A stretch of DNA of 64,000 nt from Nocardia albiluteola (GCF_018860155.1 NZ_JAHKNI010000011.1:46646-110645); one strand, 5' to 3'. Positions 25,221-33,948 are shown, numbered from the stretch's first letter. The notes: a model not told the origin generated them from the sequence alone. Program-made: numbers and translations.

Positions 25221-26192
25221 TCACAACTGTGCGGCGCGCACCTCCCGCGTGGTCGGCGGATCGGCTCCGCGCCGCCCGCAGGTCAGCGCAGCCACCAGCA
25301 TCGCCTCATCCACGATCGCAATCAGCTCCGCGCTCTCCAACGCGCGCAACGCCTTTCGCCGATGCGCGCCGAGTAGGTCCCGGCGGTGCAGACCCGCGAG
25401 CAGGCCGCCGGCGAAGGCGTCGCCCGCGCCGACGGTGTCCACCAGCTCGATCGGTACGCCCGGACGACGGATCGGCCTGGGATCCTCGGCGGTGGCGGCC
25501 AAGGCGCCCTCGCCGCCAAGCGTGACCACGACCAGCGCTGGGCCCCGGCAGGCCCAGTCGGTCAGCACGTCTTCGGGCGCTCGGTCCGGATACAGCCAGG
25601 CCAGATCCTCAGAGCTGACCTTCAGGACGTCGGCCAGGCCCAGCATCGTCTCCACGCGCGCCCGGGCGTCGTCGTGAATCATCAACTGCGGACGCATATT
25701 CGGGTCATAGGAGATGGTCGCTGTCGCCCGCGCGCGCTCGACCAGGCGCAGCAGCGCATCCGCGCCGGGCCGCTGCGTCATCGCCAGCGAGCCGGTGTGC
25801 AGGGCCGCCACGTCACCGTCCAGGGCGGGCCCGAGTTCGGCATCGGTCCACTGCCAGTCCGCGGTGCCGTCGATGCGGAAGTCGTAGCGGGCCACGCCGT
25901 CGGCGTCCAGATCCAGCAGCGCCAGCGAGGTCGGCTCGCTGCCCTGGATCGCATGATCGAGGCCGATGGCGTTGTCGCGCAGGAAGTTCCGGACCCTGTC
26001 CCCGAGCGTGCCGGTGCCGATCCGGGCGAGCATCCGGACCGGAACATCGAGCCGGACCAGGCCGACGGCCACATTAGTGGGGCTGCCGCCCGGCATCGCC
26101 GCGAACTCCCCCGGCGCACCGGTGGGCACCATGTCCACCAAAGCCTCACCCGCGACGGCGATCACCCCCGTGCCCCGCTCAGTCCCGGACAC
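25221..26192 (-). CDS. PfkB-family carbohydrate kinase (probable fructokinase)
   Basis: A 323-residue ribokinase-fold kinase. It has the N-terminal GEALVDMVPTG motif, the GGSPTNVAVGLVRL PfkB signature 1 region and the C-terminal DTVGAGDAFAGGLLAG signature with the catalytic Asp. Its start overlaps the end of the ABC ATPase gene by 14 bases, so it is the last gene of the importer operon. The order binding protein, permease, ATPase, kinase equals that of FrcBCAK, which imports and phosphorylates fructose. Fructose is therefore the favoured substrate, though mannose or ribose cannot be excluded. Confidence 0.88.
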   Translation of the reverse strand: MSGTERGTGVIAVAGEALVDMVPTGAPGEFAAMPGGSPTNVAVGLVRLDVPVRMLARIGTGTLGDRVRNFLRDNAIGLDHAIQGSEPTSLALLDLDADGVARYDFRIDGTADWQWTDAELGPALDGDVAALHTGSLAMTQRPGADALLRLVERARATATISYDPNMRPQLMIHDDARARVETMLGLADVLKVSSEDLAWLYPDRAPEDVLTDWACRGPALVVVTLGGEGALAATAEDPRPIRRPGVPIELVDTVGAGDAFAGGLLAGLHRRDLLGAHRRKALRALESAELIAIVDEAMLVAALTCGRRGADPPTTREVRAAQL

Positions 26193-26982
26193 GATGGTTG
26201 TCCACCTCCTCGCCCGCCATGGCCCCGGTCATGATCGCGACCGCATCGGACATGGAGAACTCGTGCGGTTCGATCACCGCCACCCGCCGTCCGAGCCGCT
26301 GGATGTGCACGCGGTCGGCGATCTCGAAGACATTGGGCATGTTGTGGCTGATCACGATGACCGCCAACCCGCGATCGCGGACCTGGCGGATCAGGTCCAG
26401 CACCATGCCGGTCTCCTTGACCCCCAGCGCCGCGGTCGGCTCGTCCATGATCACCACGTGCTGGGCGAAGGCCGCGCTGCGCGCCACCGCCACACCCTGG
26501 CGCTGCCCGCCCGAGAGGGTCTCCACCGGCTGCTTCATCGAGCGGATGCCGATCTTCAGATTCGCCATGTGCTCCTGGGATTCCCGGACCATCCGCTCCT
26601 TGTCCAGCATCCGGAACACCGATCCCAGCACCCCGCGACGGCGTAATTCCCTGCCCAGGAACAGATTGTCGGCGATATCGAGCGCGGGGGCGACGGCCAG
26701 ATCCTGGTACACGGTCTCGATGCCCGCGCGGCGCGCATCGATAGGGCGGCGAAACCGGACCGGCTTGCCATCGACCAGGATCTCGCCCTCGTCCGGCGCC
26801 ACCGCCCCCGAGAGTGCCTTGATGAGAGTGGATTTCCCGGCGCCGTTGTCGCCGATCACCGCGAGGATCTCGTTCGGATACAGGTCGAAGTCGGCGCCGT
26901 CCAGCGCGGTGACCTGACCGTAGCGCTTGACCAGCCCCTTCGCCTGCAACACAGGCTGTTTCGCGTCAGTCTGCTCACTCAC
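26179..26982 (-). CDS. frcA: Sugar ABC transporter ATP-binding protein (FrcA-like)
   Basis: A 267-residue single-domain ATPase with Walker A GDNGAGKST, signature LSGGQRQ, Walker B VVIMDEPTAALG and the switch histidine in VIVISHNM. This one-domain form, unlike the double-domain RbsA, fits the FrcA type. Translation starts at a GTG that overlaps the permease stop (GTGA). The coding frame is open upstream but there it is a shadow of the permease. It energises import together with the permease at 26979-27980. Confidence 0.9.
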   Translation of the reverse strand: MSEQTDAKQPVLQAKGLVKRYGQVTALDGADFDLYPNEILAVIGDNGAGKSTLIKALSGAVAPDEGEILVDGKPVRFRRPIDARRAGIETVYQDLAVAPALDIADNLFLGRELRRRGVLGSVFRMLDKERMVRESQEHMANLKIGIRSMKQPVETLSGGQRQGVAVARSAAFAQHVVIMDEPTAALGVKETGMVLDLIRQVRDRGLAVIVISHNMPNVFEIADRVHIQRLGRRVAVIEPHEFSMSDAVAIMTGAMAGEEVDNHRVRD

Positions 26983-27980
26983 CGCTGCTGCCTCCTGCGG
27001 TTGAATTGATCCACCGTCACCGCGGCGATCACCAGGATGCCGGTGATCAGGGTCTGGTAGATCGAGGAAACTCCCATGAGCTGCAGGCCGTTTCGGATGA
27101 TACCGACGATCAGCGCGCCCAGCAGGGTGCCGATCACGCTGCCGCGCCCGCCGAACAGGCTGGTGCCGCCCAGGACCACCGCGGTGATCGAGTCGAGGTT
27201 GTCGGTCTGCCCCGCGTTCGGATCGCCGACCCCGGTGCGTGCGATCAGCAGCAGCGCGGCCAGTCCGTAGATCAGCCCGGCGACGGTGTAGACGCCGAGA
27301 AGTACTCGGCGCGTGTCGATTCCGCTCAACCGGGCGGCCTCGGGATTGTTGCCCACCGCGTAGATGTGCCGTCCCGCCGAGGTCTGCCGCAGCACGTACC
27401 AGGCCACCGCGAACAGCACCAGCATCGCCACCGATCCGTAGGTGATGTCGGTGCTGCCCAGCGGAAAGGTCTTGTCGAAGAAGGTGAGCATCGAGGGCAG
27501 GCCCGAGATCGTCTGCTCCCCCGAATAGATATGGGTCAGCGCGAAGGCCACGCCGTAGGTGCCGAGCGTGACGATGAACGGCGGCAGTTTGACCATGCTC
27601 ACCAGCGACCCGTTCACCAGCCCGAACGCCGCGGTCAGCGCGAGCCCGAGCACGATCGCCAGCAGCGGCGGCAGCCCCGAGTTCACGGCCAGTTTGGTGA
27701 TCGCGATATTGCCCAGCGCCATCACCGCGCCGTTGGACAGGTCGATGCCCGCGGTGAGGATGATCAGCGTCTGCCCGATGGCGAGGGTGCCGACCACCAT
27801 CACCTGCTGCACGATCAGCGAGAAGTTTCCGCCAGTCAGGAACCGGTCGGACTCGGAGGAGAAGATGATGATCGTGATGAGGATGACCGCAATCGGGCCG
27901 AAGTTCGGGAAGCTCAGCACCCGGCTCGCCAATGCGGACACCGATTTCGGCGGCGCCTTCGATGTGGTTGTAGCAGTCAT
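26979..27980 (-). CDS. frcC: Sugar ABC transporter permease (FrcC-like)
   Basis: A 333-residue permease of the BPD_transp_2 (ribose/xylose) family with 8-10 membrane segments. Family marks are IILTAGIDLSNGAVMALGNI, where the GxDLS motif lies after the second helix, and the late NLDSITAVVLGGTSLFGGRG. The ATG at 27980 has AAGGA seven bases upstream, so it was preferred to the longer frame. It lies between the binding protein and the ATPase of the same operon. Confidence 0.9.
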   Translation of the reverse strand: MTATTTSKAPPKSVSALASRVLSFPNFGPIAVILITIIIFSSESDRFLTGGNFSLIVQQVMVVGTLAIGQTLIILTAGIDLSNGAVMALGNIAITKLAVNSGLPPLLAIVLGLALTAAFGLVNGSLVSMVKLPPFIVTLGTYGVAFALTHIYSGEQTISGLPSMLTFFDKTFPLGSTDITYGSVAMLVLFAVAWYVLRQTSAGRHIYAVGNNPEAARLSGIDTRRVLLGVYTVAGLIYGLAALLLIARTGVGDPNAGQTDNLDSITAVVLGGTSLFGGRGSVIGTLLGALIVGIIRNGLQLMGVSSIYQTLITGILVIAAVTVDQFNRRRQQR

Positions 27981-28093
27981 GCGGATCCTTCGAATATCGG
28001 CTGAATGATGCACTGCCGGACCGGCCGGATGTCACATCTCGCCGAAATCAATGGGGTGAATGTGACATTCGGCCGGTCTTGCGGTGGCGGGGA

Positions 28094-29113
28094 TCAGCCC
28101 CAGCAGTTGTCGGTGCCGTACTGCACGTCTTTGGAGTCAACTCCCGCTTGGGGTTTGGCGGTGATGAGGTTGACGCCGGTATCGGTGTAGCCCGTGGTCT
28201 TCTTGCCGGTCTTGGCGTAATCGACGATGGCCTGGACGCCCATCTGCGCCATCTTCAGCGGGTACTGCTGCGAGGTGGCGGCGATCTTGCCGTCCTTCAC
28301 GCCCTGTACGCCGGTGCAGCCGCCGTCGACGGACACGATCAGCGCGTCGTTCTCCTTGCCGGCGGTCTTCAGCGCGGTGTACGCGCCCAGCGCGGAGGGC
28401 TCGTTGATGGTGTAGACCACGTTGATGCCCGGATCCTTCTGCAGGCAGGTCTCCATCGCCGACTGCGCCTTGGCCTGATCGCCCTGGGCGGGCTGCGCGC
28501 ACACCACATTCGGCGCGGTGACGTCCTGGGTCATGTCCTGGGTGGCCTGCGCGGCGCCGTAGCCGGACAGGAATCCGTTGTGCCGCAACGTGCCGACGCT
28601 GACGCCCGGATTCAGGTCGATCATCGCGATCTTCACCGGCTTGTCACCCTCGACGGCCTTGGCGTACTTGCCGATCAGCTGGCCGGCGGTGAAGTTGTTG
28701 GTCGCGAACAGCGCATCGACCGCGGACTGCGGCTCGGTGGGCGTGTCCAGCGCGAACACCTCCACGCCCTTGGCGCGGGCCTTGGCGATGGCGGGAACGA
28801 TCGCCTTGGTATCGCTGGCGGTGATCATGATGCCCTTGACGCCCTCGGCCACCATGTTCTCGATCGCGGTCACCTGGCTGGCATTGTCGCCGTCGAATTT
28901 GCCCGCGGCGGTGACCAGTTTGACCCCGGCGGCGTCGGCGGCCTTCTGCGCACCCTCCTTCATCTTGACGAAGTACGGGTTGGTGTCGGTCTTGGTGATC
29001 AACCCGACCTCGATCTGCCCGCTGCCGGACCCCTTGCCGCACGCGGTGGCGGTGAGGGCGACGGTGGTGAGGGCGAAGCAGGCGGCGGCGATACGAATGG
29101 CACGAGAGGACAT
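28094..29113 (-). CDS. frcB: Sugar ABC transporter substrate-binding lipoprotein (FrcB-like)
   Basis: A 339-residue type I periplasmic-binding-fold protein. A signal peptide ends in the lipobox TATAC (Cys25), so the mature protein is a lipoprotein on the outer face of the membrane. The domain starts with GLITKTDTNPYFVKMKEGAQ and contains SDTKAIVPAIAKA and the VDGGCTG loop, like fructose and ribose binders. It is the first gene of the operon and is divergent from the LacI regulator, with a palindromic operator between them. Confidence 0.9.
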   Translation of the reverse strand: MSSRAIRIAAACFALTTVALTATACGKGSGSGQIEVGLITKTDTNPYFVKMKEGAQKAADAAGVKLVTAAGKFDGDNASQVTAIENMVAEGVKGIMITASDTKAIVPAIAKARAKGVEVFALDTPTEPQSAVDALFATNNFTAGQLIGKYAKAVEGDKPVKIAMIDLNPGVSVGTLRHNGFLSGYGAAQATQDMTQDVTAPNVVCAQPAQGDQAKAQSAMETCLQKDPGINVVYTINEPSALGAYTALKTAGKENDALIVSVDGGCTGVQGVKDGKIAATSQQYPLKMAQMGVQAIVDYAKTGKKTTGYTDTGVNLITAKPQAGVDSKDVQYGTDNCWG

Positions 29114-29139
29114 CTATGTGCTCCATGTGTACTGCGAAA

Positions 29140-29151
29140 GACAACGTTGTC
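29140..29151. promoter_or_regulatory. LacI-type operator
   Basis: The perfect 12-base palindrome GACAACGTTGTC, with the central CG step typical of LacI/GalR operators, lies 27 bases before the binding-protein start and about 130 before the divergent regulator start. Confidence 0.78.
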
Positions 29152-29277
29152 AGTGACCATAGATCGTGACGCGGCTCACGTCCAGAGCCAAGTACTCACA
29201 AATTTCTAGGCAGTACGTCGGGGGACGGCACGACGCGCAGGATGTGTCACAGTGCTAGAAAGAAGGAGATGTCAGCG

Positions 29278-30357
29278 TTGTCAGACCCTCGGACCCCCGC
29301 CTCGGAGGCGGCCCGGCGCAGCACCCCCCGCCGGGGCGCAACCATGCGCGAGGTCGCCGCGCTGGCGGGCGTGAGCATCAAGACGGTGTCGCGGGTGGTG
29401 CGCGGCGAGCCCGGCGTATCCCCCGAACTGGCCGCGCGCGTGACCGATGCCGCGGCCATGCTCGACTACCGGCACAATCTCGCGGCGAGCACGCTGCGCG
29501 GGCACGGCCAGAAGACCGCCGCGATCGGCCTGGTGCTCATGGATGTCGCGAACCCGTTCGCCTCCGCGCTGCACCGCGCGGTCGAGGACTTCGCCCACGG
29601 CCGTGGGACTTTGGTGTTCGCGGTCTCGAGCGACGAGAATCCGGGCCGCCAGCGCGAGGTCCTGGACGCGCTGCTGTCCCGCCGCGTCGACGGGCTGATC
29701 GTGATGCCGGTCGGCACCGACCACGGGATGCTGATCCACGAGCAAAGGCGCGGCACCCCTGTCGTTTTCGTCGACCGCCTGCCCGCCGCCGCCGAAATCG
29801 ACAGCGTCACGGTCGACAACCGAGCCGGAGCCCGCCGCGCGATCGAGCATCTGGCCGCACAGGGCCACCGCCGCATCGCCTATCTCGGTGACCTGCATAC
29901 GATTTGGACCGCCGCGCAACGCTACGCGGGTTACGTCGAGGGCCTGGCCTGCACGGGAATCGCCTTGGACCCCACCCTTATCTGTGCCGATCTGCACAAT
30001 CCCGACGCGGCCGAGGCCGCCGTCGACGCGCTGCTGTCCCGTCCCGACCGCCCCACCGCGCTGTTCAGCGCCCAGAACCTGGTCACCGTCGGTGTACTGC
30101 GCGCACTCCAGAAGCGTGGCCTGCACCGGGATATCGCGCTGGTCAGCTTCGACGACCTGCCCCTGGCCGAACTGCTGACCCCTGCCCTCACGGCCGTCAC
30201 CCAGGACCCGGCCGTCATCGGGCGCACCGCCGCCGAGCTGCTGTTCGCCCGCCTGGACGGCGACCAATCCCCACCTCGCCGCCGCGTGGTACCAACTCGA
30301 CTGCTGGTCCGCGGATCGGGAGAAATCCCCCCGTCCGGCGCACAGCCGGAAGCCTAG
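29278..30357 (+). CDS. LacI family transcriptional regulator
   Basis: A ~359-residue LacI/GalR regulator. The N-terminal helix-turn-helix and hinge read TMREVAALAGVSIKTVSRVV and EPGVSPELAARV, followed by a periplasmic-binding-like effector domain (AIGLVLMDVANPFASAL; VVFVDRLPA). An in-frame ATG at 29269 directly abuts AAGGAG with no spacing. The TTG at 29278 sits nine bases after AAGGAG and is the likely start. It is divergent from the FrcBCAK-like operon and should repress it in the absence of the sugar or its phosphate. Confidence 0.88.
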   Translation: MSDPRTPASEAARRSTPRRGATMREVAALAGVSIKTVSRVVRGEPGVSPELAARVTDAAAMLDYRHNLAASTLRGHGQKTAAIGLVLMDVANPFASALHRAVEDFAHGRGTLVFAVSSDENPGRQREVLDALLSRRVDGLIVMPVGTDHGMLIHEQRRGTPVVFVDRLPAAAEIDSVTVDNRAGARRAIEHLAAQGHRRIAYLGDLHTIWTAAQRYAGYVEGLACTGIALDPTLICADLHNPDAAEAAVDALLSRPDRPTALFSAQNLVTVGVLRALQKRGLHRDIALVSFDDLPLAELLTPALTAVTQDPAVIGRTAAELLFARLDGDQSPPRRRVVPTRLLVRGSGEIPPSGAQPEA

Positions 30358-30424
30358 GACGGCGCTCGATCGGACCCCGGAACGATCGGCCGCGGCGGCC
30401 CGACCTGCGGATAGTGTGGTCAAC

Positions 30425-31336
30425 ATGGGTATCCCGTACATCGCGTCCCCGGACCTGCCGGAGCACATGACCTGGGAAGAACTCGAGCAACTACCCGAGG
30501 AGATCGCCGGGGAGATCGAGCTATGGAAGGGGCGTGTCGTGTGGATGCGACGCCCGCCGGCCCCACATCAGGAATATTCGATCGAGTTTCGGAACACGCT
30601 CCGTAGATGTGGGCGTGAAGACATGTCGGTGCGGCCGGAGCAGTGCTGGCGGGTACTCACCGGGACGAATGTCTTCTTCGGTACGAACGGAAAGTCGGAC
30701 TTCTCGACCCCGGATTTCCTCATATCCCGCTGCTATGAGGACGAGTTTGCGGATATCCGTGCCTCGGACCTGTATCTAGCGGGTGAGGTGTTGTCGGCAT
30801 CCAACACCGAGCGGGACATCGAGGCGAAGAAGGCGCGGTACGCCGCGGCCGGAATTCCCTGGTACTGGGAGGTATTGCTCGGTCGAAACCCCCGCCGGAT
30901 CGTCGTTGTTCGCGCCTACGCGCTCGAAACACACCACGGACAGTTGCCACCCGGTGTATCTCCGCTGCACCCCACCTATTACGTCATGGCTGGTGAATGG
31001 AAGTCCGAGGACACCGACGGCATTGCCACCAACTTTCGTTCCCCATTCGAATTCCCTGGTCCGAACTCGAGTACTGACGCTCAGCTCGCGGCGGACAGCT
31101 CCCGGCCGAGGCTGGCGGCGGCCTCCTGCAGCAGCGGGATGATGTTGTCCATGTCCAGACCCGCCACCCGGGCCTGCGGCCCGGAAATGGACAGGGCCGC
31201 GCGGGTGGGAGCGTCGGGGATGCCGACCGCGAAGCAGCGCACACCGATCTCCTGCTCGCCGTCGTCGACGGCGAAGCCCTGCAGGCGGACCCGATCGATC
31301 TCCTCGCGGATCACCGCGGGATCGGTGATGGTGTGA
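30425..31336 (+). CDS. Uma2/DUF820 family putative endonuclease, frame runs on past its natural end
   Basis: The first ~210 residues are a Uma2-type protein with a restriction-like nuclease fold. The catalytic pattern is visible as STPDFLISR (Asp) and GEVLSASNTERDIEAKKARYAAA (Glu and Lys, read as two parts). The conserved C-terminus of the family should read EFPWSELEY-stop. That exact sequence is present one frame over, ending with TGA at 31075-31077, so one C is missing near 31054-31056. As sequenced, the frame instead continues ~85 codons antisense into the IclR gene, and that tail has no meaning. It is either a natural frameshift that may spare the active site or an assembly error. Biological role unknown. 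Confidence 0.75.
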   Translation: MGIPYIASPDLPEHMTWEELEQLPEEIAGEIELWKGRVVWMRRPPAPHQEYSIEFRNTLRRCGREDMSVRPEQCWRVLTGTNVFFGTNGKSDFSTPDFLISRCYEDEFADIRASDLYLAGEVLSASNTERDIEAKKARYAAAGIPWYWEVLLGRNPRRIVVVRAYALETHHGQLPPGVSPLHPTYYVMAGEWKSEDTDGIATNFRSPFEFPGPNSSTDAQLAADSSRPRLAAASCSSGMMLSMSRPATRACGPEMDRAARVGASGMPTAKQRTPISCSPSSTAKPCRRTRSISSRITAGSVMV

Positions 31337-31848
31337 ATGGTGCGGGGGCTCATCGTGATTCGCGACAGAATCCGGTCGGTCTCCGCGGGCGGCAGCGTCG
31401 CCAGCACCGCCTTGCCGACGGCGGTGCAGTGCAGGTCCACCCGCTGACCGACCTCCGTGAACATCCGCATGGCATGCGGGGAGGGCACCTGCGCGACGTA
31501 GACGACCTGATCCCCGTCCAGCACGGCCATATTCGAGGTTTCCCCCGTGAGGTCGCGCAGCCGGGTCAGATGCGGGCGCGCCGAGGAGCCCAGCACCTTC
31601 CCGGCCGTCTCGCCGAGCCGAATCAGCCTGGGCCCCAGGGAGTATCGCCGCGAGGGCTGCTGCCGGATATAGCCGCCCGCGATGAGCGTGCGCAGCAGCC
31701 GGTGAATGGTCGGCTGCGGCAGCCCGGACGCCTCGGCGAGCTGCGAGAGCGTCGCCTCCCCGCCCGCGTCGGCCACCAGCTCCAGCAGTTCGAAGGCTCG
31801 GTCGACGGACTGCACCCCGCCACTGGCCCGCGTCTGGGTGTCGGTCAC
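31081..31848 (-). CDS. IclR family regulator (AllR-like)
   Basis: A 255-residue IclR protein. The winged helix is VDRAFELLELVADAGGEATL with LPQPTIHRLLRTL, and the effector domain contains HCTAVGKAVLATLP and the FAVDDGEQEIGVRCFAVGI signature. It starts at GTG behind AGGAGGG. It sits at the 3' side of the uricase operon on the same strand. In this family AllR represses allantoin and glyoxylate genes and responds to allantoin or glyoxylate, so it is the natural candidate regulator of the genes at 31949-42042. Palindromes with TTCC/GGAA half sites lie in front of it and of both divergent operons. Confidence 0.88.
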   Translation of the reverse strand: MTDTQTRASGGVQSVDRAFELLELVADAGGEATLSQLAEASGLPQPTIHRLLRTLIAGGYIRQQPSRRYSLGPRLIRLGETAGKVLGSSARPHLTRLRDLTGETSNMAVLDGDQVVYVAQVPSPHAMRMFTEVGQRVDLHCTAVGKAVLATLPPAETDRILSRITMSPRTIHTITDPAVIREEIDRVRLQGFAVDDGEQEIGVRCFAVGIPDAPTRAALSISGPQARVAGLDMDNIIPLLQEAAASLGRELSAAS

Positions 31849-31887
31849 GGCGTTGTTCCCTCCTGGATCGGTGTTTCCACCATCTTT

Positions 31888-31933
31888 GCAGCGAATTCCA
31901 GCATACGGAAGTCCGGATGCCGGAATTCGCTGC
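31888..31933. promoter_or_regulatory. Long inverted repeat between uricase and iclR genes
   Basis: Two 17-base arms (31888-31904 and 31917-31933, one mismatch) enclose 12 bases. They contain GCGAATTCC and GGAATTCGC. It lies just after the uricase stop and 40 bases before the iclR start, so it may terminate the urate operon, act as the regulator's own operator, or both. Confidence 0.6.
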
Positions 31934-31948
31934 GCACCCCCGCTCGAA

Positions 31949-32872
31949 TCAACAGAATCCAGGGATACCGTGCCATGCGCGGCCGGCCTCGGGGGCGTCG
32001 TCGCGCTCGACGGCCGCCTCGATCAGGCCGTACGGGCGGTCGGCTGCGATGAACACCTCGCCCGGGTTGTCCAGGCCGAAGCGGTCCAGGTCGTAGAGGA
32101 AGTGGTGCTTGTTCGGCGCGGAGAAGCGGATCTCGGCGACGTCGCGGTGCTGCTCGAGTACCGCGCGGCCCATGCTGTAGAGAGTCTGCTGCAGGGCGTA
32201 GGAATGCACGACGGCGAACTGCCGCAACAGGATCGAGCGAATCGAATCGAAGGTCTTGTCCCAGTTGACCGTTCCCTCCCCGGCCGCGCCCGTGGGGTTG
32301 TAGCGCCAGCGGGCCACCAGCGAGGTCGCCATGATCCGGTCGTTGGTCGGCTCCAGGGTGGTGTACTTGTCCTTGAAGAAGCCGTGGAATTCCGAGCCGG
32401 TCGTCTTGAGCAGCACCAGATCCTTGATGCCGGACACCACGTGCGCGCGCCGGTCCGGGCCGACGCCGTCGATGTTGACCACCGTGGTGCGTACGCCGCC
32501 GCCGCTGCGCACGAACGAATGATCGTGCGGCAGACCATCGACCGCGATGCGGTCCCAGGAGTACTCGTCGATCTCGATGCGGGCGCCGTCCGCGCCGGGG
32601 CAGCGGGCGATGAAGTGGTCGCCGAGGGTGAGCGCGAAGTCCTCGATCGCCTCGACGCCCTTCTCCTTGGCGAAGGCGAAGACGGTGTTCTTCTGGGTGT
32701 CGGTCGGCAGCACATCGCCCTGGTCACCCGCGATGTGCGCCTCGGCGAAGCGCCCGCGCAGCGCGGAGGAGACGTTCAGGTCGCGGATCTGGTGGCGGTC
32801 CGTATCGCGGTAGACGCGCACGAGACGGTTTTCGGCCTTGCCGTACTGGTTGGGTCCGAGCTGGATGGCCAT
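31949..32872 (-). CDS. Urate oxidase (uricase)
   Basis: A 307-residue uricase of normal length. The two tunnelling-fold halves are visible. The catalytic residues are in YGKAENRLVRV (Lys12) and LPTDTQKNTV (the Thr of the Lys-Thr pair). The second half has the family sequence LLRQFAVVHSYALQQTLYSM and the C-terminal SAPNKHHFLYDL. It oxidises urate to 5-hydroxyisourate with O2, releasing H2O2, in the cytoplasm. Gene order on this strand is OHCU decarboxylase, HIU hydrolase, uricase, which is the complete urate-to-allantoin route. Confidence 0.95.
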   Translation of the reverse strand: MAIQLGPNQYGKAENRLVRVYRDTDRHQIRDLNVSSALRGRFAEAHIAGDQGDVLPTDTQKNTVFAFAKEKGVEAIEDFALTLGDHFIARCPGADGARIEIDEYSWDRIAVDGLPHDHSFVRSGGGVRTTVVNIDGVGPDRRAHVVSGIKDLVLLKTTGSEFHGFFKDKYTTLEPTNDRIMATSLVARWRYNPTGAAGEGTVNWDKTFDSIRSILLRQFAVVHSYALQQTLYSMGRAVLEQHRDVAEIRFSAPNKHHFLYDLDRFGLDNPGEVFIAADRPYGLIEAAVERDDAPEAGRAWHGIPGFC

Positions 32873-32878
32873 GGCTGG

Positions 32879-33214
32879 TCAGCTCCCTCGATAGGTAGAT
32901 AGGGCGAACGGGGACAACAGCAGCGGCACGTGATGGTGCTGCTGCGGATCGGAGATCGTGAAGGTCACGGTCACCTCGGGGAAGAACGTGGGACGGTCGC
33001 CGTAGTAGGCGGCGGTGTCGAAGGTCAGCCGGTAGACCCCGGCCTCGACCCGCTCGGGGCCCAGATCGGTGCAGCGACCGTCGTCGTCGGTGCGGCCGGA
33101 GGCCAGCTCCCGCCAGCCGTCCTGAGTGCGGGCCTCGAGCCGCACCGGAACCCCCTGTGCGGGATGACCTCCGGCGGTGTCGAGCACGTGGGTAGTGATT
33201 GCACTACGGGTCAT
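32879..33214 (-). CDS. uraH: 5-hydroxyisourate hydrolase (transthyretin-like)
   Basis: A 111-residue transthyretin-fold enzyme. The N-terminal HVLDTAGGHPAQGVPV with its catalytic His and the C-terminal HHHVPLLLSPFALSTYRGS, ending in the diagnostic YRGS tetrapeptide, are present. It hydrolyses 5-hydroxyisourate to OHCU. The ATG overlaps the OHCU decarboxylase stop (ATGA), and uricase follows after six bases. The longer open frame upstream is a shadow of the decarboxylase. Confidence 0.95.
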   Translation of the reverse strand: MTRSAITTHVLDTAGGHPAQGVPVRLEARTQDGWRELASGRTDDDGRCTDLGPERVEAGVYRLTFDTAAYYGDRPTFFPEVTVTFTISDPQQHHHVPLLLSPFALSTYRGS

Positions 33215-33708
33215 TGAGTAACCATCCGTTCCAGCCGCTTTCGCGCGATCGCGGCGAGTTCTCTTCGGGTGACCAGGATTTCGGCGTCCGGATCGTTGTC
33301 CAGGCGCGCGAGGCAATCGGCGAGCATCTCGTGGCCGGTGCGGCCGGAGGCGCACACCAGATAGATGAGGCCGAACTTGTCCTCGTAGGCGAGGTTCCCC
33401 TCGCGCAGCGCGGCCGCCAGCTCGGCATCGGCCGGATCGACTCCGGACTGTTCGCGCGCGGCCTGGGAGCCGGGCGCGGTGGAGGCGCCGATGCGCGGAT
33501 GGTCGGCCAGCGCGGCGCGCACCTGCTCGGGCGACAGCGCGAGCACCTGCCCCTCCGCCAGCTCCAGCAGTGTGTCGCGATCGGCGTACGGCCGGGCCGA
33601 GTCGACCGCGCGGACCCACTCCTCGACGCCTACCACGCCGGTCAGGCTGACACGCCAATCCTCGCCGGGCAGCGCGTTGAGCTGCGCGATCGTAAGATTT
33701 TGGGTCAC
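33211..33708 (-). CDS. uraD: 2-oxo-4-hydroxy-4-carboxy-5-ureidoimidazoline (OHCU) decarboxylase
   Basis: A 165-residue helical enzyme. The active-site segment is ALADHPRIGA (catalytic His with the HPRIG motif), and the later FGLIYLVCASGRTGHEML with LARLDND is typical of the family. It decarboxylates OHCU to S-allantoin. The frame is open to 33834, but GGAGG lies correctly six bases before the GTG at 33708, giving the usual family length. It is the first gene of the minus-strand urate operon. Confidence 0.92.
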   Translation of the reverse strand: MTQNLTIAQLNALPGEDWRVSLTGVVGVEEWVRAVDSARPYADRDTLLELAEGQVLALSPEQVRAALADHPRIGASTAPGSQAAREQSGVDPADAELAAALREGNLAYEDKFGLIYLVCASGRTGHEMLADCLARLDNDPDAEILVTRRELAAIARKRLERMVTQ

Positions 33709-33792
33709 CGGGTACCTCCGCATTCCGATCGATCCGCCGGTCCTGCGGCCGGAAATCTTGTAGTTCGAGACTACCGCATCAACTTCTACGAT

Positions 33793-33810
33793 GCGGAAAT
33801 TAAATTCCGC
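33793..33810. promoter_or_regulatory. IclR-type operator candidate (uraD side)
   Basis: Perfect arms GCGGAA/TTCCGC around six A/T bases, 85 bases upstream of uraD. The half-site resembles that in the hyi-side palindrome. Confidence 0.6.
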
Positions 33811-33931
33811 TGAAACGAATGTAGGAGGGGTCACAACGCGCTGTCAACAGATTCGCAAAGGTTCGCCCGGATCCGCGAAAGGTGTTGACCGCCACACCCC
33901 GGGGGAGCTACCGTCGTATAACGGAAGAAAC

Positions 33932-33948
33932 ATTCCATATTGTGGAAT
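33932..33948. promoter_or_regulatory. IclR-type operator candidate (hyi side)
   Basis: ATTCCATATTGTGGAAT: perfect 6-base arms ATTCCA/TGGAAT with a 5-base spacer, 101 bases before hyi. The TTCCA-N5-TGGAA layout fits AllR/IclR-type sites. Confidence 0.65.
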
